This document shows positions 1 through 6,907 of a stretch of DNA of 9,177 nucleotides, in pieces. This stretch comes from JBHELT01 sp046262935 (GTDB taxonomy: Bacteria; Actinomycetota; CADDZG01; JAHWKV01). How positions within the stretch are numbered: the first letter of the stretch is position 1; every line of letters starts with the position of its first letter. The position numbers and the translations under genes were made by a program. Below the pieces are notes generated by a model. That model saw nothing but the letters and a program-made list of their open reading frames with translations, had not been told where the DNA came from and searched no databases. The stretch lies in contig JBHELT010000068.1 in NCBI GenBank assembly GCA_046262935.1, positions 1 through 9,177 on the forward strand, given 5' to 3'.

Positions 1-551
1 GCATCACGGTCTCCTTGAAGAAGGGCGATGTGACCAAGCACACTGCGAGTGAAGTCGATTGGACCGTGGACCTCATAGATACCGGTCTTGAAACTCAGAC
101 GGGGGGAAGGGTGAAGCGCCTCGGCCCCTGGCTCGGCGGCCAGCCATTCATGTTGACCTATGGCGATGGGCTGTCGAACATCGACATCAACGCTTTGCTC
201 GATTTCCATAAAGCCCATGGCAAACTCGCCACTATGACTGCGGTTCGGCCCCCTGCACGTTTCGGTGGCCTGGAGTTTCGGGAGGACGGGTCTATCGTTT
301 TCACCGAGAAACCGCAGATCGGTGAAGGCTGGATCAACGGTGGTTTCATGGTTCTCGAACCGGCCGTGTTAGACCGCATCGAGGGCGACGAAACCAACTT
401 CGAGCGCGATGTTCTGGAAAGTCTTTCTGAAGACGGTGAATTGATGGCCTATAAGCACGAAGACTTCTGGCAATGCATAGACACCATGCGAGATCTTCGT
501 TTGGTCAGGGCGATGTGGGATTCGAATGAGCGACCCTGGCTGACCGCATGA
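1..551 (+). CDS. rfbF: Glucose-1-phosphate cytidylyltransferase, 5'-truncated by the window edge
   Basis: This is the C-terminal 182 residues of a nucleotidyltransferase that makes CDP-glucose from CTP and glucose 1-phosphate in the cytosol, the entry step to CDP-6-deoxyhexoses. The open frame runs off the left edge (first full codon at 3). A TTG at 15 could be read as a start, but family proteins are about 255 residues, so roughly the first 75, including the N-terminal nucleotide-binding loop, lie outside the window. Family hallmarks are visible: WTVDLIDTG followed by TGGRVKRL, the metal/substrate motif TYGDG, RFGGLEF, EKP, GWINGGFMV, and the closing FWQCIDTMRDL with a final PW near the end. 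The usual form of the late motif is FWQPMDT, so Cys-Ile here is a small deviation. The stop overlaps the next start as ATGA at 548. Identification as the rfbF family is strong. The CDP-sugar end product is inferred from neighbours. Confidence 0.93.
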   Translation, partial: ITVSLKKGDVTKHTASEVDWTVDLIDTGLETQTGGRVKRLGPWLGGQPFMLTYGDGLSNIDINALLDFHKAHGKLATMTAVRPPARFGGLEFREDGSIVFTEKPQIGEGWINGGFMVLEPAVLDRIEGDETNFERDVLESLSEDGELMAYKHEDFWQCIDTMRDLRLVRAMWDSNERPWLTA

Positions 552-1768
552 TCGAAAAGTGCAGATCGTGTGGCGACCCTGGTCTTCATCACTTCCTATC
601 GCTCGGCGCGATGCCACTGGCAAACGCCCTTGTGCCCGAAGAATGGATGGAACTCGCAGAAGCCAGATACATGCTCGAGCTCACCTTCTGTTCTAACTGC
701 TGCCTGGTTCAGACCACAGAGACCGTTCCGCCGCAGGCGATGTTCGTCGATTACGTGTATTTCTCTTCCAACTCGACGACGATGATGCGTCACGCGGCCG
801 ACATCGCCGACCGCATGATCGAGCAGTTGTCGCTTGGCCCAGATACCTTGGCTGTTGAGATCGCGAGCAACGATGGCTATCTATTGAAGAACTACGTTTC
901 CAAAGGCATCCCCGTTCAAGGGATCGACCCTGCCCGCAACGTGGCGGCCGTCGCCATCGAGGCCGGTGTCCCCACGATCGCCGAGTTCTTCGGGATCGAT
1001 CTCGCCGAGCGGCTGGTCGCCGAGGGAAAGGCCGCCAGCGTCATCCATGCCAACAACGTCATCGGGCACGTCCCCGATATCAACGGATTCGTCTCTGGCA
1101 TCAAGGAACTGCTGGCCCCGGGGGGCCTCGCCGTGATCGAAACTCCCTACGTTGTGCAGATGATCGATCAAGTTGAGTTCGACACCATCTATCACGAACA
1201 CCTTTTCTATTACTCGGTTCTTTCTGCGACAGCGTTATTCGAACGCAACGGCTTGACTGTCGCCGACGTTGAACCCATCGATATCCACGGAGGGTCGCTT
1301 AGATTCTTCCTGCGTCATGAAGGCGAACGCGGCCCTTCGGTGTCGCGTTTCATCGAAGAAGAAAAGGCCCTTAGGATAGACAAGAGGGAGTACTACGGCG
1401 ACTTCGCCAACAAGGTCGCTGAGCTCAAGGAAAGCCTTACCTCTATGTTGCGTGATCTGAAAGCGAAGGGCCATCGCATCGCGGCATATGGTGCTGCGGC
1501 GAAGGGATCTACCTTGCTCAATGCGTTCGGGATCGGCAGAGAAACCCTCGATTACGTTGCCGACCGGAGCCCATACAAGCAGGGCCGGTACATGCCAGGG
1601 GTGCGCCTTCCCATCAAGCCGGCCGAGACCATCGATACCGATCGCCCCGATGAAGTGCTTCTGCTCACATGGAACTTCGCCGAAGAGATATTGGAACAAC
1701 GAAAGGCTTACATAGAAAATGGCGGAAGGTTCATAGTGCCGGTTCCAACTCCGAGGTTCTTGTCATGA
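548..1768 (+). CDS. SAM-dependent sugar C-methyltransferase (TylCIII/NovU/TcaB9 type)
   Basis: A 406-residue three-part methyltransferase, the usual length for NDP-hexose C-methyltransferases. The N-terminal zinc-binding domain has Cys5-x2-Cys8 and Cys48-x2-Cys51. The central SAM-binding Rossmann domain has motif I around residues 102-112 (AVEIASNDGYLL) and the NNVIGHV segment at 169-175. The block YHEHLFYYS at 215-223 corresponds to the conserved Tyr-x-Glu-His active-site motif of the 3-C-methyltransferases. The C-terminal domain carries YGAAAKGST at 314-322 and TWNF at 374-377. Members methylate a carbon next to the keto group of a nucleotide-linked 4-keto-6-deoxy sugar. The gene sits between a CDP-glucose synthase and epimerase/reductase genes, so a CDP-4-keto-hexose is the likely substrate (inference). 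The methylated carbon (C3 or C5) cannot be read from the sequence. The start ATG at 548 lies in an ATGA overlap with the preceding stop. Confidence 0.92.
   Translation: MIEKCRSCGDPGLHHFLSLGAMPLANALVPEEWMELAEARYMLELTFCSNCCLVQTTETVPPQAMFVDYVYFSSNSTTMMRHAADIADRMIEQLSLGPDTLAVEIASNDGYLLKNYVSKGIPVQGIDPARNVAAVAIEAGVPTIAEFFGIDLAERLVAEGKAASVIHANNVIGHVPDINGFVSGIKELLAPGGLAVIETPYVVQMIDQVEFDTIYHEHLFYYSVLSATALFERNGLTVADVEPIDIHGGSLRFFLRHEGERGPSVSRFIEEEKALRIDKREYYGDFANKVAELKESLTSMLRDLKAKGHRIAAYGAAAKGSTLLNAFGIGRETLDYVADRSPYKQGRYMPGVRLPIKPAETIDTDRPDEVLLLTWNFAEEILEQRKAYIENGGRFIVPVPTPRFLS
1753..1756 (+). promoter_or_regulatory. Ribosome binding site supporting the ATG at 1765
   Basis: GAGG followed by eight bases and then ATG at 1765. 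It lies inside the end of the C-methyltransferase gene and favours the internal ATG over the upstream in-frame ATG at 1669. Confidence 0.5.
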
Positions 1769-2223
1769 ATGCCAACATCGATGGGGTCAAGCAGATCCCC
1801 CTCAAGCGGATCCCCGACGAACGCGGGACCGTGATGCACATGCTGAAGAGAACCGACGAGCACTTCCAGGAGTTCGGCGAGATCTACTTCTCCACGATCG
1901 AACCCGGCGTCGTCAAAGGGTGGCACCTTCACCACGAGATGGGACTTAACTACGCCTGCATCCATGGCCGCATCAAGCTAGTCATCTACGATGACCGGGA
2001 ATCCTCGCCAACGCGCGGCAACTTGATGGAGGTGTTCCTAGGCCCAGCCAATCACTCGCTGGTCATCATCCCGCCCGAGGTCTGGAACGGTTTCAAAGGT
2101 ATGGGTTCGCATGCCGCGATCGTTGCGAATTGCTCGACCGTCCCTCACGATCCGGCGGGTTCCGAGCGGATGGATCCGTTCGAAAATCACATCCCCTATG
2201 ACTGGTCCGTTCGGCAGCATTGA
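1765..2223 (+). CDS. Short RmlC-like cupin, dTDP-4-dehydrorhamnose 3,5-epimerase family
   Basis: A 152-residue single-domain cupin, shorter than classical RmlC (about 180). The open frame extends upstream to 1669, but the ATG at 1765 gives an ATGA overlap with the previous stop, has GAGG eight bases upstream, and starts where homology should begin. RmlC-like features: DERGTV at 18-23, the histidine-rich strand GWHLHH at 52-57 that carries the expected catalytic His, IKLVIYDDR at 70-78, IPPEVWNGF at 102-110 in the place of the usual IPxGFAHGF, and the C-terminal HIPYDW at 142-147. The segment where RmlC has its catalytic Tyr reads CSTVPHDP (123-130), with no Tyr. It probably epimerises a 4-keto-6-deoxy sugar at C3 and/or C5 after or before C-methylation; one-centre epimerisation or an isomerase role is equally possible. 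The family is clear; the exact reaction is inferred. Confidence 0.87.
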   Translation: MNANIDGVKQIPLKRIPDERGTVMHMLKRTDEHFQEFGEIYFSTIEPGVVKGWHLHHEMGLNYACIHGRIKLVIYDDRESSPTRGNLMEVFLGPANHSLVIIPPEVWNGFKGMGSHAAIVANCSTVPHDPAGSERMDPFENHIPYDWSVRQH

Positions 2224-3080
2224 TGCGGGTCCTTGTTACAGGGGCCAACGGTTTCATCGGTTCCCGGGTTGCCCGCCTACTGGTCGAAGATGGACATCAA
2301 GTCATCGGAGTGGGAAGACCGGGGTCGACCCCCGCTAGCGAGAGCCTCGAGTGGCGCGAATGCGATCTCTTCGCGCCTGGTGAGATTGAAAGATTGGTCG
2401 ATGAGGTCCAGCCCGACCGCATTGCGCATCTCGCCTGGTATGCGCAGCCCGATGATTACTTGACTTCGGTACCTGGTAATGAAGCATCGTTCGATGCGAC
2501 CGCCGCATTGTTGTCGGCGATAGGTGGAACTGCGTGCGACAGATTGATGATCGCCGGCACATGCCTCGAAGGGATCGAAGGGGCCCCCGAGACCGCTTAC
2601 CTCAGATACAAACGGGCGGCGCACGAACTGGTGATGGGGGCCACGGATGCCCGCTTGTCATGCGTATGCGCTCATATCTTCTATCTATTCGGGCCGGGCG
2701 AAGATCCTCGCCGCGTCATCCCTTTGGTCATCGATGCGGCCCTTAGCGGCAGAACGATCGAGGTGACGGCTGGTGAACAGTTAAGGGACTACCTTTACGT
2801 CGACGATGTTGCAGATGCTCTTCGTAGAGTTTTGTTCTCGGACCTTGTTGGCAGCGTCGACATCTCGGGCGGACAACACATCACCTTGCGGACCCTTTTG
2901 GAGTCGATCGGAAGGCAATTAGATGCAGCAAGCTCGATCGTGTTCGGGGCAAGACAGTACGCAGACAATGAAGTTATGACTGCGATAGGGGACCCAGGCA
3001 AACTGGCCTCGTTGGGTTGGCAGCCGAAGTTTGCCCTGGATGAAGCGATCGTGCGAACGATCCAATGGTGGCGCAGATGA
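2223..3080 (+). CDS. NAD(P)-dependent epimerase/dehydratase (extended SDR), probable sugar 4-ketoreductase
   Basis: A 285-residue extended short-chain dehydrogenase. I chose the ATG at 2223, which shares one base with the previous stop (TGATG); a TTG at 2220 directly before it is less likely. The Rossmann motif GANGFIG is at 7-13 right at the N-terminus. The catalytic Tyr-x3-Lys is YLRYK at 126-130, with GTCLEG at about 112-117 supplying the Ser/Thr position. FGPGEDPRRVIP at about 156-167 matches the conserved substrate-domain block of nucleotide-sugar SDRs, and RDYLYVDDVADAL is the typical late motif. The position after a C-methyltransferase and a cupin epimerase mirrors pathways whose last step is stereospecific reduction of the C4 ketone, so 4-ketoreductase is the preferred role. 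A C4-epimerase is an alternative. No transmembrane segment or signal peptide is seen; it should be cytosolic. Confidence 0.9.
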   Translation: MRVLVTGANGFIGSRVARLLVEDGHQVIGVGRPGSTPASESLEWRECDLFAPGEIERLVDEVQPDRIAHLAWYAQPDDYLTSVPGNEASFDATAALLSAIGGTACDRLMIAGTCLEGIEGAPETAYLRYKRAAHELVMGATDARLSCVCAHIFYLFGPGEDPRRVIPLVIDAALSGRTIEVTAGEQLRDYLYVDDVADALRRVLFSDLVGSVDISGGQHITLRTLLESIGRQLDAASSIVFGARQYADNEVMTAIGDPGKLASLGWQPKFALDEAIVRTIQWWRR

Positions 3081-3964
3081 GAGCATGCCCTTGTTGTGCG
3101 GGCCCATCCCAATCTGCCTTCAAGGCCCACGACGTCAATCGCAAGGTGAGCAAGGAAGTCTTCAGATATCTGCGTTGTACGGCCTGTGGGCTGATCTTCC
3201 TTGATAACGTGCCGCCGGACCTTGGTCGCTATTACGTCGCCGACTATCACTCGATCCCGGCCGATGGCGACGCCCTCGAACGAGCAGCTGCGGCCGAAAC
3301 CCACAAGATCGACCTCGTGACCAGATACGCGACAACCGGGAGCCTTTTGGATATCGGAGCTTCATACGGAGCGTTCTGTCATCTCGCCATCAACGCGGGT
3401 TTCGAAACGGCCGCGATCGAAGCCGACGAAGGGTGCTGCGCTTTCATGCGGGAGCACTTGAGCATCGATGTGGCGCAGGCATTCGATGTCGCGGCAGAAC
3501 TTCGGCGGGGCAAACGCCATGACGTCATAACTCTTTGGCATGTACTTGAACATCTCGAAAGGCCCTGGGATGTGATCGACGCGATCGGTTCGGCATTAAC
3601 GCCGTCCGGCAAAGTTGTGATCGCCGTCCCGAACCCTTCGGCGCTTCAGGCAAAGATCATGGGGACCATGTGGCCGCACATCGATGCACCAAGGCACCTC
3701 TTCCAATTCAGTCTTGATTGGCTGAAACGGCGGGCGCAGGGGGCAGGACTTGACTTGGTCGACGTAACCTTCACCGAGGCTGGCGGTACTGGATGGAACC
3801 GCTTCGGGTGGAGTCAGTGGCTCTCCAACCCCTTCAAAGGCCGCTATGTGCGTTATGCGGCTCGCAAGGCTGGTGGCTCGATCGCGACATTGGTGGCTCC
3901 CTTTGAAACCAAAGGTCAAAGGGGCGCGACCTACACAGCGATCTTTGCGAAGGCAGACCAGTGA
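3077..3964 (+). CDS. Class I SAM-dependent methyltransferase with N-terminal zinc ribbon
   Basis: A 295-residue methyltransferase. The open frame allows an ATG at 3065, but the ATG at 3077 makes the ATGA overlap seen at other junctions and leaves the zinc ribbon intact, so I use it. The N-terminal Cys4-x2-Cys7 and Cys34-x2-Cys37 form a zinc-ribbon-like module, as in many polysaccharide-locus methyltransferases. SAM motif I is LDIGASYG at about 91-98, an acidic loop-end (AIEADE) follows, and HVLEHLERP at about 155-163 is the typical motif of the Methyltransf_23-like fold. Unlike the upstream C-methyltransferase it has no third domain and no YHEHL block. It is placed at the boundary between sugar-nucleotide and glycosyltransferase genes. 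It may O-methylate a sugar residue or a chain terminus, but the sequence does not show the substrate. Cytosolic. Confidence 0.9.
   Translation: MRACPCCAGPSQSAFKAHDVNRKVSKEVFRYLRCTACGLIFLDNVPPDLGRYYVADYHSIPADGDALERAAAAETHKIDLVTRYATTGSLLDIGASYGAFCHLAINAGFETAAIEADEGCCAFMREHLSIDVAQAFDVAAELRRGKRHDVITLWHVLEHLERPWDVIDAIGSALTPSGKVVIAVPNPSALQAKIMGTMWPHIDAPRHLFQFSLDWLKRRAQGAGLDLVDVTFTEAGGTGWNRFGWSQWLSNPFKGRYVRYAARKAGGSIATLVAPFETKGQRGATYTAIFAKADQ
3949..3953 (+). promoter_or_regulatory. Ribosome binding site for the GTG start at 3961
   Basis: GAAGG followed by a seven-base spacer and then GTG at 3961. It supports the GTG as the true start inside the GTGA overlap. Confidence 0.55.
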
Positions 3965-5169
3965 AAGTCTCCGTTCTTCTGCCCACCCGTGATGGCCTTA
4001 AGTATCTGCCTTACGCCATCGAGTCGGTGCAGGGGCAGGAAGCGTCGTCGCTCGACTGGGAGGTCGTCGTTTCCGATAACAACTCGGATCAAGATGTTAC
4101 TGCCTATGTTGACTCGCTGAAAGATGCACGGGTGATCGTTTCCCGCTCCGATCGCGTTCTGCCTGTTACCGAGAACTGGAACAGGGCCCTTGAGATGTCG
4201 ACCGGAGATTACGTGATCATGCTGGGTGACGACGATTGCCTGATGCCCGGATGCATGACAACACTTGAAAGATTGATATCCGAGTTCGAAAACCCGGACG
4301 TTATCTACTCGGGCGCTCATCTGTTCGCATACCCGGGGGCCGTGCCTGGGTCGGAGACCGGGTGGGTTCAGCCCTACGGATACGCAAGTTTCCTTCAAGC
4401 AGGCTCTGCCGGATGGGTTGAACCTGCAGAGACGCAGCGGATGGTCCACGAGGTTGCTCGGATGAAGACGCGGTTCGGTTTCAACATGCAGTTCGCAACG
4501 CTGTCGCGCTCGTTCCTTAACACGCTTGCTCCCGAAGGTTTCAGATTCAAAACGCCATTTCCCGATTACTACGCGATGTGCGTATTTCTCCTGAAAGCTC
4601 GGGGACTCGTGGCTTGTCCGCAATCCTTGGTTCTGATCGGTATCACGCCCAAGTCCTACGGAGCATTTCACGCCAGCGGAAGAAGCAGCGAGGGCTTGCG
4701 GTTCCTCATGGCCGAGCCCGAGCGCGGACAGCAACTGCCCTGCAGCGACGCAAAGACGTCGAAGCCACTGACGCTGGTTCCTGGGAACGCTATCAATGAC
4801 AATTGGCTGACCGCCATCTGTCAGGTTGCGATCGAATTCCCCGAAGGCGGTCTGCAGGTAGATCGCAAGAGTTACCTTCGAAGGCAAGCGCAAGCTTTGG
4901 TTGAGGCGTCTTTGCGAACGAAAAGCGCGGCCCCCGTGCGCCAACTGCGCTCCTTCGTTTCATTTGGTGAGTGGTTCAGCCTGATCACGGGGGCCGCGGT
5001 GATGCTTGCCATAAGGATGCTCACTGGGCCACTTCGTCATGTTGGGTTCGTAGCCCGCTGGCGGGGCCGGTTCCTTCAGTTCCCTGACTGGCACCCCGAC
5101 AAGATCAGCGGATTCGCGGATCCGATGGAGGTCATCGCACATCTTTCCAAACCCGAGCGCCTCTCGTGA
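3961..5169 (+). CDS. Family 2 glycosyltransferase (GT-A fold) with long C-terminal extension
   Basis: A 402-residue glycosyltransferase. The GTG start at 3961 overlaps the preceding stop as GTGA and opens straight into the first beta strand (MKVSVLLPTRDG), as GT2 proteins do. The nucleotide-binding strand ends in SDNNSDQD at 38-45, and the metal-binding acidic motif LGDDD is at 88-92. Then come an acceptor-side region with FPDYYAM at 200-206 and a C-terminal part of about 130 residues beyond the catalytic core. Residues about 338-356 are moderately hydrophobic (WFSLITGAAVMLAIRMLTG) and may lie against or in the membrane. It should transfer a sugar from a nucleotide donor to the growing lipid-linked glycan on the cytosolic face. 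Donor and linkage cannot be read. The stop overlaps the next start at 5166 (GTGA). Confidence 0.9.
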   Translation: MKVSVLLPTRDGLKYLPYAIESVQGQEASSLDWEVVVSDNNSDQDVTAYVDSLKDARVIVSRSDRVLPVTENWNRALEMSTGDYVIMLGDDDCLMPGCMTTLERLISEFENPDVIYSGAHLFAYPGAVPGSETGWVQPYGYASFLQAGSAGWVEPAETQRMVHEVARMKTRFGFNMQFATLSRSFLNTLAPEGFRFKTPFPDYYAMCVFLLKARGLVACPQSLVLIGITPKSYGAFHASGRSSEGLRFLMAEPERGQQLPCSDAKTSKPLTLVPGNAINDNWLTAICQVAIEFPEGGLQVDRKSYLRRQAQALVEASLRTKSAAPVRQLRSFVSFGEWFSLITGAAVMLAIRMLTGPLRHVGFVARWRGRFLQFPDWHPDKISGFADPMEVIAHLSKPERLS

Positions 5170-5996
5170 GCACTGCGGTTATCCACCTCGTGAGACGAGG
5201 AAACGGAGTAGAAACCCTAAGGCGATTCATAGCGTCTTACCTTTCTCATCCGGCCGGGGGGGAGCATCGACTTGTCATGGCCTTCAAAGGCTTTGATTCA
5301 GACAGCATCGACGCAACAACGATCGAGGCCGTCGCGTCGGTTGATCACGAGGCGGTCTTCGTCGACGACGAAGGGCTGGACATAACCGCCTACATCAAGG
5401 TTGCATCTGGGCTCGGCGATGAGCGACTGGTTTTCATGAACTCATTCTCCGAGATCCTGACCGACGGATGGCTCGGTTCGTTCGATTCTTGTTTCACGCA
5501 GACGGGCGTTGGCATCGTTGGCGCCACCGGTTCGTGGGAAAGCGTGTTCGAAGACCAGTTCTACCTGCCGCCTGTCACCGGCCGCGGCATTGTTCGCGAC
5601 ATGAAGAGCCGTTATCTTCGCAAGGCGAACCGCATATGGTTCCCCCCATTTCCCAACCCCCACATCAGAACGAACGCTTTCATGATCGCGCGTGCTGACT
5701 TCCTCGACGCAAGTGCAGGTGTCGGTTCGAAGTTCGATGCAGCCAGATTCGAAAGCGGAAGACAAGGGCTCACACGACTGATCATGGCCAGCGGTAAAAC
5801 ACCCTTGGTCGTTGGAGCCGATGGCAGGTGCTACCAAACTAGCGAGTGGCCCGCCAGCAAAACGTTTCGTGCCGCAGAACAGTCCAACCTTATGGTCGCC
5901 GATAACCGGACCCGGGACTATGAAAGTGCCGACAGCGAAACCAAAGAGCTCCTGCGCCTTCTCGCCTGGGGCCCCCCAACGCGGGAAGCCCCTTGA
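5166..5996 (+). CDS. Conserved polysaccharide-locus protein of unknown function, GT-A-like
   Basis: A 276-residue protein I cannot assign to a named family. I recall similar proteins from polysaccharide loci of other bacteria, without a known function. The fold looks like a divergent GT-A domain: a first strand TAVIHLVRRG at 3-12, a strand ending VFVDDEGLD at 64-72, and LVFMNSFSEIL at 88-98, the position where GT2 enzymes have an FLNSD-type acidic motif. After that come IVGATGSWES at 117-126, PFPNPHIRTNAFMI at 161-174, FESGRQGLTR at 195-204, VVGADGRCY at 215-223 and LMVADNRTRDY at 242-252. No clear DXD is present at the expected place. There is no signal peptide or membrane segment. The GTG start at 5166 lies in a GTGA overlap, and the gene is flanked by two clear glycosyltransferases. 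A glycosyltransferase or glycosyltransferase partner is the best guess. Confidence 0.8.
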   Translation: MSTAVIHLVRRGNGVETLRRFIASYLSHPAGGEHRLVMAFKGFDSDSIDATTIEAVASVDHEAVFVDDEGLDITAYIKVASGLGDERLVFMNSFSEILTDGWLGSFDSCFTQTGVGIVGATGSWESVFEDQFYLPPVTGRGIVRDMKSRYLRKANRIWFPPFPNPHIRTNAFMIARADFLDASAGVGSKFDAARFESGRQGLTRLIMASGKTPLVVGADGRCYQTSEWPASKTFRAAEQSNLMVADNRTRDYESADSETKELLRLLAWGPPTREAP

Positions 5997-6907
5997 GCGC
6001 CCCTAGGGTTACCGTTGCGATGCCCCTTTACAACGGCCAGAAGTTCTTGGAAGAGACTCTTGGATCGATCCTTCAGCAAACCTTCACCGATCTCGAAGTT
6101 GTGGTTCAGGACAACGGATCGACCGATGACACTCCAAACATCCTGCGCGCGTCCGCCGAGCGCGATCCCCGAGTCATCGTTGAGCGGAACCAACGCAACC
6201 TAGGAGCAGTCGCCAACTTCAATGCGGTCATAGCAAGGGCCCGCGGCGAATTCTTGATGTTTGCTTCGGACCATGATCTGCACGACCCCGATTTCGTGAC
6301 CAAGACCGTGGCCGTTTTGGAGTCGGAGCCAGGCGCCGTGCTTGCTTATACACAGCGCATCGACATCGACGAGCAAGGGAACTCGCTAAAAAAGGTTCGA
6401 GAAGACGTCGTCACAGGGGGCCTCGAGCCTTTCAAGCGCCCTGGCAAGGTCATCCGAAACGGCGGGGCTCTTGGTTGTTTCTATGGTTTGTTCCGAACCG
6501 AAGCCATACGGAAAACGGGCGGCTACCGGCTGGCATACGGCCCCGACCTGATCTTGCTCTGTGAACTGAGCCTGTTGGGGGGATTCATCTGTGTCGAAGA
6601 ACCGCTGCTTAGGTACAGGGTTTTCACCGAAGGTCCCAAGTCCAGTAAGGCAACATGGAAAGCGCGGCATCTTCATTACTTGAGCACCCTTGCGCCTGGT
6701 TATGAGAAGAGGTGGTTGGTCGCCCATCTGCCCACACCCACTATGGTCCTCCAGATATCGCGCATCGTTGCCGCCCGCACTTCGCTGCTCAAACTACCTC
6801 TGGTTGCGATCGACATCATCCGCTCCTTCTTCGTGAGGTGGAGGAATAATCGCAAGGCCGGTGCAGGGACATCGGGCATATTGCCGGTTAAGAAAGGTAG
6901 CGAGTGA
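5993..6907 (+). CDS. Family 2 glycosyltransferase (GT-A fold), TTG start
   Basis: A 304-residue GT2 enzyme. The only start that keeps the first beta strand (RVTVAMPLYNG, 5-15) is the TTG at 5993, which overlaps the previous stop as TTGA; the next in-frame ATG at 6020 would cut into that strand. A weak purine-rich GGGAAG lies just upstream. Core motifs: LEVVVQDNGSTDDT at 34-47, the metal-binding SDHD at 92-95, DPDFV at 98-102, and GPDLILLCEL at 183-192, which holds the acidic catalytic-base region. The C-terminal tail from about 253 has a hydrophobic stretch followed by basic residues (FFVRWRNNRKAG, 279-290), suggesting membrane-surface association. It should add one sugar to the lipid-linked glycan at the inner face of the membrane. 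Specificity is unknown. The stop overlaps the permease start (GTGA at 6904). Confidence 0.9.
   Translation: MSAPRVTVAMPLYNGQKFLEETLGSILQQTFTDLEVVVQDNGSTDDTPNILRASAERDPRVIVERNQRNLGAVANFNAVIARARGEFLMFASDHDLHDPDFVTKTVAVLESEPGAVLAYTQRIDIDEQGNSLKKVREDVVTGGLEPFKRPGKVIRNGGALGCFYGLFRTEAIRKTGGYRLAYGPDLILLCELSLLGGFICVEEPLLRYRVFTEGPKSSKATWKARHLHYLSTLAPGYEKRWLVAHLPTPTMVLQISRIVAARTSLLKLPLVAIDIIRSFFVRWRNNRKAGAGTSGILPVKKGSE
6892..6897 (+). promoter_or_regulatory. Ribosome binding site for the permease GTG start at 6904
   Basis: GAAAGG followed by six bases and then GTG at 6904. It supports that GTG as the start within the GTGA overlap. Confidence 0.45.

Noticed and set aside
15..20. TTG at 15 as the start of the cytidylyltransferase.
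   Set aside because: The frame is open to the left edge and the product would lack the N-terminal nucleotide-binding part of the family, so the gene starts outside the window.
1235..1699. A 154-codon - strand open frame opposite the C-methyltransferase; similar ones lie at 881-1201 and 3596-3919.
   Set aside because: Shadows of well-supported genes, with no recognisable domain and no ribosome binding context of their own.
1669..1764. Upstream ATG for the cupin gene.
   Set aside because: It would add 32 residues encoded inside the methyltransferase C-terminus. The ATG at 1765 has a ribosome binding site and an ATGA overlap.
3931..4944. A 337-codon open frame on the - strand opposite the first GT2 gene.
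   Set aside because: It is antisense to a gene with clear GT2 motifs, its product shows no family motif, and long mirror frames are expected in GC-rich coding DNA.
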